Below the pieces are notes generated by a model. That model was given only the letters and a program-made list of their open reading frames with translations. It was not told the DNA's origin and did not search any database. 64,000 nt of DNA from Chlamydiota bacterium. GTDB lineage: Bacteria > Chlamydiota > Chlamydiia > Chlamydiales > Rhabdochlamydiaceae. Where the stretch lies: contig JABDCS010000005.1 of the NCBI GenBank assembly GCA_013288005.1, positions 27,333-91,332 on the forward strand. Direction: 5' to 3'. Positions 44,306 through 53,340 of this stretch are shown here, piece after piece. Numbering within the stretch: the first letter of the stretch is position 1; every line of letters begins with the position of its first letter. Made by a program: the position numbers and the translations under genes.

Positions 44306-46213
44306 GTGAATAAATCCTTTCTTCGTTTTTATCGTAAAAGAGCTCTAGGAATTCTTTTTTTTCTACCCCTCCTCTTAACCTTGCCCATCTGTGCTGACTT
44401 AACCTCTAACCATACTTTCTTAAAGAAGGAGCAGGTAATAAAAACTAAGCCTGAGCTTAGAGAGGAAAATGGCGCTATCATCGAATGCTATTTAGACGAT
44501 GAGATCCTTTTACAAAACGATGGATTAAAAAATTGGGGAGAAAACATCAAATTTAATCCTCGGTACGTTTTTATCCCCACAACGAAGTTAGGGATTTGCA
44601 ACATTGTGAAATGGGCAACTGAAGAGGAAAAAAATCTAAAAATTCGTGTAAGCGGCTATCAACATACATGGAACCCTGTGTATCCAGATGATGGTCAGAT
44701 TCTCATCTCTCTTTTAGGGTTTGATTGTGTATTAGTCAACCCATCTTGTGCGCCCTTATACAAGCAAACCGAAGTGAAAAATGACCTAAAAGCGATCCAA
44801 TATTTACCCGGTTGTCCTGAAAATAACAAAATATATTGCAAGATAGGTGGAGCTGTCACAAATGACGAATTGCGTCTGTTTTGTCTACATACACCAGACC
44901 CGATTCATCATCATTATTGGACGCTTCCTCTCAATACAATTATTGTTGAAAACAGCTTAAGTGGGACAATCTCCTCTATTTGTCATGGAGCAGGATATGG
45001 CAATAGAACACTTTCCGATTTAGTCGAAGAAATGGAATTCGTAAATGCTAAAGGCGAGCTACAAGTCATTAATAAATTAGCGCAACCCGACCTTATGCGA
45101 GCAGCAGCGGGGAGCTTCGGTTTATTAGGTGTAATTACCTCTATCACCTTAAAACTCGACAAAATGAGCTATGCATTGACTAGTCCTCACTTTCTCGATC
45201 TCGCCAAAGCCATTCCTCCCCCCATAGGAACAGAGTTGCATCAACTACCCGAAAAACTACAAAAGGATCTCTCTATTTTTGATCAAGAGACCTTAAACTC
45301 CGTTATCACTGATCATGCGCAAACCTTCTTTAATCAGTGCAAGGATTATTATGCTGAGTGGTTTTGGTTCATTTTAAGTGATAAGTGTTGGGTGAATACT
45401 TGGAATCAAGATGTGCCAGAAAATGACACGCAAAATCGTTGCAATTGGGAATATGGTGGCCAGGAAGCATATTCTGTATTGCTCTCATGGCTACAAAATG
45501 GAATGGGCAGTATTTTCGAATTTATCAATCAAGAAGGTCATAAAATGCCACCGCCTCCCTATCAGGAGACTTTTGTTAGGGCCTCTACAGAAATTACAAC
45601 AAGCCTTTTAGCTAATCATCCGAGAACGCTACCTTTACCAGAAGCTATACATTTTCAAAGAGGAATCCGCCACATACGCGTACGCGATGTCGAGGTAGAA
45701 ATTCCTCTTCCTTTGCACAATGGCCAACCAGATTGGACCCTCTGTCAAAAAGCCTGGTGGGATACTATTTGCATAATCTACAAACATCTAGAAGAAACAG
45801 GAACCCTACCCATTAATCTCACCCTAGAAATGAGGATTATGGGAGGATCCGATATTACAATGGCAGCTCAACAAGGAAATGGTTCTACTTGTTCTATAGA
45901 AGTGCTTTCCAATATGTTGGTTCCCCATGATGAATGGAAAACCTTGGTGGAGAAAATCCTGGGCAAATGGATTACCTATAAAGACGCTAATAACCAGCCT
46001 TTAAATGTACGAACACATTGGGGAAAGGAATGGCATGGATTACAATTTAACGATATGGACGCCGCTACTTTTGTAAAAAAGACACATAAAGATGCAATTC
46101 CAAAATTCAAAAAACAGCTAGGTAACATTGCTAACGCTGGTGGTTATACGTTAAATGACATGCAAAAAAGATTTTCCAATTCTCTATGGGATGAAATCAT
46201 CTTCCCGAAATGA
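44306..46213 (+). CDS. Exported FAD-linked (PCMH-type) oxidase
   Basis: The 635-aa product has a signal peptide (hydrophobic residues about 13-30, ending ICA-D). A PCMH-type FAD-binding domain follows: PTTKLGICNIVKWATEEEKN, IRVSGYQHTW, SLSGTISSICHGAGYGNRTL and MRAAAGSFGLLGVIT. This resembles sugar-lactone oxidases, but no covalent-flavin His in the usual place could be assigned confidently. A long C-terminal substrate domain follows. The GTG start has AGGAG very close (about 3-4 nt), a short spacing. Substrate unknown. Confidence 0.8.
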   Translation: MNKSFLRFYRKRALGILFFLPLLLTLPICADLTSNHTFLKKEQVIKTKPELREENGAIIECYLDDEILLQNDGLKNWGENIKFNPRYVFIPTTKLGICNIVKWATEEEKNLKIRVSGYQHTWNPVYPDDGQILISLLGFDCVLVNPSCAPLYKQTEVKNDLKAIQYLPGCPENNKIYCKIGGAVTNDELRLFCLHTPDPIHHHYWTLPLNTIIVENSLSGTISSICHGAGYGNRTLSDLVEEMEFVNAKGELQVINKLAQPDLMRAAAGSFGLLGVITSITLKLDKMSYALTSPHFLDLAKAIPPPIGTELHQLPEKLQKDLSIFDQETLNSVITDHAQTFFNQCKDYYAEWFWFILSDKCWVNTWNQDVPENDTQNRCNWEYGGQEAYSVLLSWLQNGMGSIFEFINQEGHKMPPPPYQETFVRASTEITTSLLANHPRTLPLPEAIHFQRGIRHIRVRDVEVEIPLPLHNGQPDWTLCQKAWWDTICIIYKHLEETGTLPINLTLEMRIMGGSDITMAAQQGNGSTCSIEVLSNMLVPHDEWKTLVEKILGKWITYKDANNQPLNVRTHWGKEWHGLQFNDMDAATFVKKTHKDAIPKFKKQLGNIANAGGYTLNDMQKRFSNSLWDEIIFPK

Positions 46214-46352
46214 GGAGTCATTATACATCGTTGGAATTGGAAGTTGCCCTTGGAGTCGGTTAAACAACTTTCACCGACTTATTTTTAAAAGAGCTAAAAA
46301 ATAAAGATGTTGTAAAACGTATTACAGTGCAAAAAAGCTGGTAGTGACGCTC

Positions 46353-48227
46353 TTATAAGGTAAATTCGTCCGTTGCTTCTTTGACAGATTTGGCTATAGC
46401 TTCTTCCCTTAAAGAATGTCCGCCTCGATCGATAATCCTCAATTGACTATTAGGCCAATTTTCATGAAGCAAAACACCCTGTGCAAGCGGACAAACTGTA
46501 TCAAGCGAACCATGCACAATCGTGCAAGGAAGATGGTTAATCTTAGATATATTGTTAAGAACTTGATTAGGTTTTAAGAAACATTGATTCATAGCATAGT
46601 GAACAAAAGCGCGAACAAAGCTTAGAATAAAAGTATCATCGCTTAGTATTTTATTTACAATCTCTTCACTCGGAGGATTGTTTTTATTGACCAACTGATA
46701 ACGCATAAGAGCACGTGCTATTTTCATATGCACGGCAGGATCTGGATGCATAACTCTTTTGTAACAAGCCTGTGGGAGATCATTCTGTTCTTCTAGAGGA
46801 ATATTCTTTAGCAACTCGTCATAAGCAGTCTTGGATAATTTTCCCATATCACGAAAAAATGATATATCTGCATCACGACCTAAAAATATCCCTTCTAAAA
46901 TAAAACCCAAACAAGAGCGCGGATGAGTTTCTCCATATACAAGCCCAAGACAAGACCCCCAAGAATGACCAAAAACAGCCCACTTATCAATACCTAGATG
47001 GACTCTTAGCTTTTCTATATCTTCAACAGAATTCTGCGTTGTATTGTCCTCCATACAAGCAAATGGTTTTGATCGCATGGCGCCTCTTTGATCTAACAAA
47101 ATGACATGCCATTTAGCGAGATCAAAAAGGTTGCAATATTCATCATCACATCCAATTCCGGGGCCTCCATGCAATACGATGACCGGATGACCTTGCGGAT
47201 TCCCATAAGTGGCGTAGAAGATTTGATGTTGTTCAGAAACTTGCAAGTATCCCTCTTTAAGGGGCGTCTTCGATAGCCTCTTTTCCGGTGTGAGCTGAAA
47301 ATTCTTATTTTTTGAAAATGCTTTTTGCAGTGCTTCCACACCAGCATCAAGAGATTCTCGAGCTCGGAATGAGGCTTTTGCCCCATCACCTGCTAAATGC
47401 TGGCCACCAAGTTGACAATATACATGGGTAGGAACTCCTGCCTCACATAGCCTATCAGCATAGTTTTGTCCTGATTCACGAAAGTCATCTTTTTCTGATA
47501 GGATTATCATGGCCTCAGGCAAACCACGTAAATCGTCCGCCTTCAAAGGAGATATGTAAGGGTTGTTAGCTTGTTCAGGATTTTCTAAGTATTGAACAAC
47601 TTGCCATCTTAACCTATCCAAGTGGTCATTTTGACGGGCAATTGTCCCTTCACATGTTAGATCAAGAACTGGATTAATCAGTACTTGGATGTCGATTTTG
47701 GGCCCTTTCTGGTCTCGCACCATCAAGCAAAGAGCAGCTGCCATATTCGCTCCTCCACTATCTCCTACAACGGCTAATCTCGAGTAATCAGCGCCTAAAG
47801 CATTTTGAGGATCCATCATCCAAGTTAATGCATCTGTACTTTGTTGCAGTTGTAAAGGAAACTTACCCTCAGGAGCATTCGTATATCCAACGGAAACCAC
47901 AATGGCTTCTGTTTGTGAACATAAATAGCGAGCTAGATTGTCATGCGTGTCAAGATTACCTGCTATCCAAGCACCGCCATGCAAAAAAAGTATGAGGGGA
48001 AGATCTTTCTTTTTATTGGGAAAATAGATGCGTACAGGAGTCATCCTTTGTCTGTTTTCTATGCAGCGATTTTGGATAGCTGCCACGGGTGGTGTAGGAG
48101 CCTCGATATTCATAATTCGCTGATTAATACCTTGACGAACTTCCTCAACAGTCATGTCCCACCAAGATTGAGCAGAAGCATCATGCATGATCAATATCCC
48201 CAAAATCGTGCAAAAAAGAAATCGCAT
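46353..48227 (-). CDS. Exported fusion: HSL-type esterase + proline iminopeptidase
   Basis: Two alpha/beta-hydrolase domains in one 624-aa chain with a signal peptide (residues 1-20). Domain 1 (about 50-305) has the hormone-sensitive-lipase motif HGGAW (83-87) and nucleophile elbow GDSGG (S157). Domain 2 (about 320-624) is S33 proline iminopeptidase: HGGPG (353-357), DQRGAMRSKP, GHSWGS with S422, HGSLDTVCP and the terminal GGHSL. The second domain is clearly paralogous to the stand-alone enzyme at 51015-52034. ATG 48227 follows AAGGGG. Likely cleaves N-terminal Pro from peptides and esters outside the cytoplasm. Confidence 0.92.
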   Translation of the reverse strand: MRFLFCTILGILIMHDASAQSWWDMTVEEVRQGINQRIMNIEAPTPPVAAIQNRCIENRQRMTPVRIYFPNKKKDLPLILFLHGGAWIAGNLDTHDNLARYLCSQTEAIVVSVGYTNAPEGKFPLQLQQSTDALTWMMDPQNALGADYSRLAVVGDSGGANMAAALCLMVRDQKGPKIDIQVLINPVLDLTCEGTIARQNDHLDRLRWQVVQYLENPEQANNPYISPLKADDLRGLPEAMIILSEKDDFRESGQNYADRLCEAGVPTHVYCQLGGQHLAGDGAKASFRARESLDAGVEALQKAFSKNKNFQLTPEKRLSKTPLKEGYLQVSEQHQIFYATYGNPQGHPVIVLHGGPGIGCDDEYCNLFDLAKWHVILLDQRGAMRSKPFACMEDNTTQNSVEDIEKLRVHLGIDKWAVFGHSWGSCLGLVYGETHPRSCLGFILEGIFLGRDADISFFRDMGKLSKTAYDELLKNIPLEEQNDLPQACYKRVMHPDPAVHMKIARALMRYQLVNKNNPPSEEIVNKILSDDTFILSFVRAFVHYAMNQCFLKPNQVLNNISKINHLPCTIVHGSLDTVCPLAQGVLLHENWPNSQLRIIDRGGHSLREEAIAKSVKEATDEFTL

Positions 48228-48364
48228 TATTGCCCCTTTTTAGAAGGTGTAATCTAAAAGGGAACTAATATAGAAACTTTCCTATTATCTCTCTATTTCT
48301 GAATCGAAAATCAGCATCCAGAACATAGAAAATCAAAAAAAAACAAGTATTTGACAACACCCTC

Positions 48365-48721
48365 TTAAAAAGAGATTCTCGACCAAAGAGTCCGCAATTC
48401 CTTAAAAAAATCATTTGTGGAAGGGGCCAGCAATCGGATGTGAGTTGTTTGGATATCCTTGGCGGTACGCGTCTCAGGATCATAATGGTAAGACCAGATC
48501 GAAAAGTATTTCTTGTTCGATTCCTTTTCCGCAAGCGCATATTCTTTCTCGGAACAAGGCAATCCATCCTTTTTGTATTCAACTGATCTGTTAATAAGGA
48601 TCCCGCGATCCGCTGCAATTTTGATATGATCTCTCTCAGAACTCACGACTCCTTCCGGGGCCCATGTATGTTCATAAGCAAAATGTGCTATTTGGTCTCG
48701 ATGATAGACATGAAAAGCCAT
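48365..48721 (-). CDS. Hypothetical protein
   Basis: A 118-aa soluble protein beginning MAFHVYHRDQIAHFAYEHTW, with a charged middle and no signal or membrane segment. ATG 48721 has a clear AGGAG at good spacing. Family not recognised; may be linked in expression to the downstream fusion hydrolase (137 nt gap). The alternative frame at 48265-48618 is a shadow. Confidence 0.72.
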   Translation of the reverse strand: MAFHVYHRDQIAHFAYEHTWAPEGVVSSERDHIKIAADRGILINRSVEYKKDGLPCSEKEYALAEKESNKKYFSIWSYHYDPETRTAKDIQTTHIRLLAPSTNDFFKELRTLWSRISF

Positions 48722-48913
48722 ATGGCTCCTAATTTATTGCAAACCGGAAAATTGTATCAAATTTGTTTAATTATTATATATTATTTTGAAAGCTCAATTG
48801 CTTGTAACAACAATTAAATTTGCTTTCCGATCTACGTAGGGATTCCTGGATGTCTGTCTCAGCAACACCATCTACTGGCGGATCAAAAATGAAGTCCTGG
48901 TCTAGAATACCCC

Positions 48914-49765
48914 CTAAGATAGTGCTCTACCACCATGCTTTTCTAGGAAAATGGCCATCCCTTCTCTTGTTAATTCAAAGTGTTTCTGGGTGGAAGAAAG
49001 AGAGGTAACAAATTTTTTCATCCCTAGACGTTCGTAAAAGGGGGCAGCAGAATCAGAGGCCATGACAATTAACCTAGAGCACCCTCTTTGCGTATAGCAC
49101 TCACGGACGGCTCTTTCAAACAATGCTGTTCCCACGCCCTCATGCTTCCGTGGATCGCCATCATTAATCTCATGTCGAATGTTCCAAGGAGCGGTAACTA
49201 CAGCCTCTAATTCAAAATCTCCACTACCTGTTGTCCTACCAATTGCTACTCCCTGAAGCTTCCCCTCACTATCTCTCGCCAAGAAAACCTGATCGCCTTT
49301 TAATCCTGAAATAATGCGTCTACTCACATTAACTGTAAGCATATAGGAGTCAACAAATCGCATTTCCATAACTTTGCACGAAATAGCTGTCCATTCGTCT
49401 AATGTTCCTTGCAATTCTGCAGCTTGGTGCTTAAGCGCTGGAGACTGGGTAGCGTGGACAGTCAAAGGTTTGACTTTAGGTGAGCAGGAGGGCTCCGAGC
49501 GCATCTTATAAAGATAGCGCTCGTGGCAATGTCTGAGTGAGAGATGATCAGCAAAAACGGGAGGATACAACCTGTTGACTAAGAATGCGTTACAGCTTGT
49601 TAACAAAACCCATACTCGTCTTATAGGAGTCGTCGCTTCTGTAAGGGTTTCTTGAGAATCTAAAGTCAGGGGCGAGCTCGTGGGACGTATTGCCATTAGG
49701 TCGTCACCTGAAACCGAAAAATAGGATTTATCTGCAAAACTATATTGATTACAAAAAACTGACAT
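48914..49765 (-). CDS. GNAT-family acetyltransferase with long N-terminal region
   Basis: The C-terminal half (about residues 125-275) shows the GNAT pattern: GKLQGVAIGRTTG (beta4), RKHEGVGTALFERAVRECY (acetyl-CoA loop) and SDSAAPFYERLGMKKF. The first 120 residues are Ser/Thr-rich and lack a domain I recognise. Length 283 aa. AAGG lies upstream of ATG 49765. Acceptor substrate unknown. Confidence 0.78.
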   Translation of the reverse strand: MSVFCNQYSFADKSYFSVSGDDLMAIRPTSSPLTLDSQETLTEATTPIRRVWVLLTSCNAFLVNRLYPPVFADHLSLRHCHERYLYKMRSEPSCSPKVKPLTVHATQSPALKHQAAELQGTLDEWTAISCKVMEMRFVDSYMLTVNVSRRIISGLKGDQVFLARDSEGKLQGVAIGRTTGSGDFELEAVVTAPWNIRHEINDGDPRKHEGVGTALFERAVRECYTQRGCSRLIVMASDSAAPFYERLGMKKFVTSLSSTQKHFELTREGMAIFLEKHGGRALS

Positions 49766-49948
49766 AAAACCTTATTAATTATTTTTAACATTATATCATT
49801 AATTACATTTTTATTACACTTCTCGAATTATTAAGTAAAAATTATTTGAAATTAAGCTTAAGAGTCGAATGTAAGAAATTCACATGGGATTCGATTACTT
49901 TTCATGTTAAATTCAGATCTCTTTTTACGGGGTTAATGAGAGGAGGGC

Positions 49949-51010
49949 ATGCACGCTATGACAAAAAAAAATAGATTAGGAAGTTACCTTCGGATCCCCT
50001 ACACCTTATCCATTTCATTTCTGCTATTTTCCCCTTTTTCAATCTTTTCTGAAGAGGGTCGCGCTGATATTTCTTATTCCCGAGAAAAGTTACACATTTT
50101 ACCTGAGGTTTTTCTAAGAGAACAGGATCCCCTAGAGCGGATTATTTTTTTGCACATCCCTAAGACGGCCGGGACTAACATAGATGTCATTGCAAACTCG
50201 ATAAGCCAGAAAGAAGGAAAATTCCATTACCAGCGACTATCCGTGCCTCGCGTCTCCGGCAGATCCCCGAATCTGATTACTTCTGATTGGACGGGTGGCC
50301 TTAAACAGCTGGAGAATAATCCCGAGATATTAGCTCAAATCACCGATTCTTTTTTCCTTACAGGTCATTTTCCCTATGGGCTTCATCTGCACTTTGCAAA
50401 ACCATGTAAGTACATAACCCTGGTCCGCCACCCTCTTGAACGCGAGCTTTCCTCTGTCAATTTCGATTATCAACGCGGATATATAGATACCCATGAATCT
50501 CAATCCTATCTTGTAGAGCGAATGATCGACAATCCCCAGGTTCGAATGATTGCAGGCGTTGAATATATGAAAGGGGTTTGTACAGAAAAAACTTTAAAAA
50601 AGGCTAAGGAAAACATTGAACAGGATTTTATACTCGCTGCCCCTTCTGAGGATGTCGATAGTTTTATCCAGATATTAGCGAGTATGCAGAAATGGGGACA
50701 CCTTGCTTATGCCCCTATGCAAATTACGGGCAAGAAAGTAATAGGAAAAGCTGACTCTTTTCTTATAGACGAATTGATGGAAAAGCACCAATGGGATTTA
50801 CAGCTATATGAATGGGTAAAGGTGCGTTGGAAACTCTGGAAAGATCAAGCTATTCTCATGACAAAAAAACTATCGGCTGATGAAAAAGTGCTTACTGTAA
50901 TGCCCGATTATATGACAACGCATCAAACACTCCTCCTCACCGTTTTTGCCATCAATTCCTATAATCAGCAGCATTCAAATGACGGGCTATTAGAAAACCA
51001 ACAAAAATAA
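49949..51010 (+). CDS. Exported sulfotransferase-like protein
   Basis: A 353-aa protein with a hydrophobic signal/anchor (residues about 17-35) followed by the PAPS-binding loop IIFLHIPKTAGTN (about 66-78) and the second motif LVRHPLERELSSVNFDY. This is the Sulfotransfer_2 pattern of Golgi-type carbohydrate sulfotransferases. Substrate unknown. Export would place it where bacterial PAPS is scarce, so either the signal is a membrane anchor or the enzyme acts in the host. ATG 49949 follows AGAGGAGG closely. Convergent with the proline iminopeptidase gene. Confidence 0.82.
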   Translation: MHAMTKKNRLGSYLRIPYTLSISFLLFSPFSIFSEEGRADISYSREKLHILPEVFLREQDPLERIIFLHIPKTAGTNIDVIANSISQKEGKFHYQRLSVPRVSGRSPNLITSDWTGGLKQLENNPEILAQITDSFFLTGHFPYGLHLHFAKPCKYITLVRHPLERELSSVNFDYQRGYIDTHESQSYLVERMIDNPQVRMIAGVEYMKGVCTEKTLKKAKENIEQDFILAAPSEDVDSFIQILASMQKWGHLAYAPMQITGKKVIGKADSFLIDELMEKHQWDLQLYEWVKVRWKLWKDQAILMTKKLSADEKVLTVMPDYMTTHQTLLLTVFAINSYNQQHSNDGLLENQQK

Positions 51011-51014
51011 AGGT

Positions 51015-52034
51015 TCATAGATTCTCATTCATTTTTTCAGCAAAAAAATCCGTACCTTTTGCTAGCGCTGAGGCAATGGCAGGATCATCAGCAGAATGCC
51101 CCCCATGAGTGACCATCCAAAGAAGGCTATTATCCCATTTTTTATGTAACGAATAGGCCATTTCCGGAAGATCTATCGCATCCCAACGTCCGTGAACAAT
51201 AATTGCTGGGATGCGTTTAATCACGTCCATATTGGATAAGATTTGATTAGGCTCGAGGAAGAAACGGTGCGTCGAATAATAAAGAAATGCTTTAGTCATG
51301 CTGAAGATCAGCTTCTCATTCTGCAAAAGCTTTTCCACTTTTTCAGGATGGGGGGTATGCGTAGAACAAGTCGCATCAAAACGCATAAAGGTACGCGCAG
51401 CTTCGATGTGAATTTTTGAATCAGGATTCACAATTCTACGATAGTATGCGGAAAGTAAATCCTGACGCTCTTCAATCGGAATGTAGTTAAGGAATGGCTC
51501 ATAAGCTTCAGGAAATATTTTTCCCATTCCATAAAGAACATGCAAATAATCTTGTTCTCTTCCAAGAAATATTCCACGAAGAATAAAGCCTGCACAACGC
51601 TCAGGATATTTTTGTCCGTATAAAATCGCTAAAGTGGAACCCCATGAACCGCCGAATACCAACCATTGTTCAATACCTAAATATTTTCTTAAAACCTCGA
51701 TATCCTCCACAGAATGCTGAGGGCTATTTTCTTCCATGCATGCAAAAGGGGTAGAGGACATAGCTCCCCTTTGGTCGAACATTATAACATTCCAGTAGTC
51801 GAGATTGAAAAAGCGAGAAAGGCCATCATTACAACCAGCACCAGGTCCGCCGTGTAAAATAACAACAGGTGCGCCTCTTGGGTTACCATAAGTAGCGTAA
51901 AATAATGTGTGGATTTCTGAGACTTTAAGATAGCCTTCTTCTCTAGGCTTTCCTGTAGAATAAAGAGGGTGATTAAAACTCACTTCTTCATTGGAATGTG
52001 GAAACGATATATTTGCAGGAATGCAATCTGACAT
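51015..52034 (-). CDS. pip: Proline iminopeptidase (S33)
   Basis: Releases N-terminal proline from peptides. The 339-aa protein has HGGPGAGCN, FDQRGAMSSTPFACM, the nucleophile GGSWGST and the terminal HGRWDAI (Asp) and THGGHS (His). No signal peptide, so probably cytoplasmic, unlike its paralogous domain in the 46353 fusion. AGGAG upstream of ATG. It is downstream of the M20 gene in the same direction with a 99-nt gap, so may be part of a peptide-use operon. Confidence 0.93.
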   Translation of the reverse strand: MSDCIPANISFPHSNEEVSFNHPLYSTGKPREEGYLKVSEIHTLFYATYGNPRGAPVVILHGGPGAGCNDGLSRFFNLDYWNVIMFDQRGAMSSTPFACMEENSPQHSVEDIEVLRKYLGIEQWLVFGGSWGSTLAILYGQKYPERCAGFILRGIFLGREQDYLHVLYGMGKIFPEAYEPFLNYIPIEERQDLLSAYYRRIVNPDSKIHIEAARTFMRFDATCSTHTPHPEKVEKLLQNEKLIFSMTKAFLYYSTHRFFLEPNQILSNMDVIKRIPAIIVHGRWDAIDLPEMAYSLHKKWDNSLLWMVTHGGHSADDPAIASALAKGTDFFAEKMNENL

Positions 52035-52133
52035 ACTAACAAAACTCCTAACAATTTTAGAAAATTCCCCTCGGTGTCGGGTCCGCCATCCCTGTATGCA
52101 ATAAACAGTTTTGCAGAGGCAAATTGAAAAGCT

Positions 52134-53330
52134 CTACGAGATTGCGGAAATAACTTCTAAAGTCCTAAAAGACTCAACAAGACCGATGTGCATTGCAGCA
52201 CCATACACTAGACACTCTTCATCAATGTCAAAACGAGGATTATGCAGCATATGTGTAATCCCTCTTTTTTCGTTACGGCACCCTAAAAGGATATAACATC
52301 CCTTTATCTGCTGTGTAAAATATCCAAAATCTTCACCATACATCATTTTCTGTGCGGGGAAGTCGAGACATTCTTCGCCCACTAAAGAAATACCGACTTC
52401 TTTAGCCTTAATGGCTTGCTCTTTGTGGTTGTACGTGCTGGGAAAACCCTCGATGTACTTCAATATTCCTTTAGCTCCATACATTCCCGCTATTCCTTCG
52501 ACAATCTCCCCCATTTTTTTTCGGATGAATTCTTGTGCTTCTTTTTCATAGGTTCTAACTGTTCCTGATATCATGCACGTCTCTGGAATCACATTAAAGG
52601 CATCACCTCCATGAATTTCCGAGATAGTGATTACCGCAGTTTCAATTGGATCGATAAGACGAGCAACTATACTCTGTATGGAGATAGCGATCTCAGCTGC
52701 GATCATCACAGGGTTAATGGCTTTGTGCGGAAGAGCAGCATGGCCTCCGCAACCCGTTATTGTTATTTCAAAAGCATCTGGCTGTGCAAGAGCATGTCCT
52801 ACACAAATACCATATTGGCTGGTTGGCAGTGTAGGCATGACGTGAACAGCGTAGATTTCGTCTACTCCTATCAAAGCACCATCTTGAATCATCGATTTAG
52901 CTCCTCCAGGAAAGACTTCTTCGTTGGGTTGAAAAATAAACCGTACGTTAACAGGTAATCTATCCTTCATCTCGGATAATATCTTCGCTGCGCCAATTAA
53001 CATGGCGGTGTGGGCATCATGACCACACATATGTGCACGCATCGGGATCTGAGATCGGTAGGGAACGTCGCTCAACTCTTCCATAGGAAGCGCATCCATA
53101 TCCGCTCGCAAAGCAATTGTTCTTGTTGCATTAGGCACAATTAGGTCAGCAACTACGCCAGTTTTTCCTATTCCAGCTCGCACAGATAAGCCCAATTTTT
53201 TGAGTTCTTCAACAACTCTTGCGGCAGTTTGATGTACGTCAAAGCCAATCTCAGGATTCATGTGGAAATGACGACGAAGGTCGATCATTTCTTGGTGAAC
53301 AGTTCGGGCGCGTGATAAAGCATCATCCAT
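52134..53330 (-). CDS. M20-family amidohydrolase/peptidase
   Basis: The 398-aa product has the M20D features: GHDAHTAMLIGAAKIL, ALRADMDALPMEE (metal Asp), FIFQPNEEVFPGGAKSMI (metal Glu) and GCGGHAALPHKAINP (dimerisation domain). Relatives include hippurate hydrolase, N-acetyl-amino-acid and IAA-amino-acid hydrolases. Start 53330 follows AGAAGG, with the MHS transporter stop 10 nt upstream. Likely releases amino acids from acylated substrates imported by the upstream carrier. Confidence 0.93.
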   Translation of the reverse strand: MDDALSRARTVHQEMIDLRRHFHMNPEIGFDVHQTAARVVEELKKLGLSVRAGIGKTGVVADLIVPNATRTIALRADMDALPMEELSDVPYRSQIPMRAHMCGHDAHTAMLIGAAKILSEMKDRLPVNVRFIFQPNEEVFPGGAKSMIQDGALIGVDEIYAVHVMPTLPTSQYGICVGHALAQPDAFEITITGCGGHAALPHKAINPVMIAAEIAISIQSIVARLIDPIETAVITISEIHGGDAFNVIPETCMISGTVRTYEKEAQEFIRKKMGEIVEGIAGMYGAKGILKYIEGFPSTYNHKEQAIKAKEVGISLVGEECLDFPAQKMMYGEDFGYFTQQIKGCYILLGCRNEKRGITHMLHNPRFDIDEECLVYGAAMHIGLVESFRTLEVISAIS

Positions 53331-53340
53331 GATTGACCTT

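Noticed and set aside
48265..48618. 117-aa minus-strand frame
   Set aside because: Overlaps the 48365-48721 gene in another frame; Arg/Leu-rich composition and no ribosome site.
48851..49008. Plus-strand frame starting MSVSATPSTGGSKM, with a Ser/Thr-rich start like the 2880 protein
   Set aside because: Runs into the antisense of the GNAT gene after about 20 codons and loses protein character. It could be a truncated 5' end but evidence is too thin.
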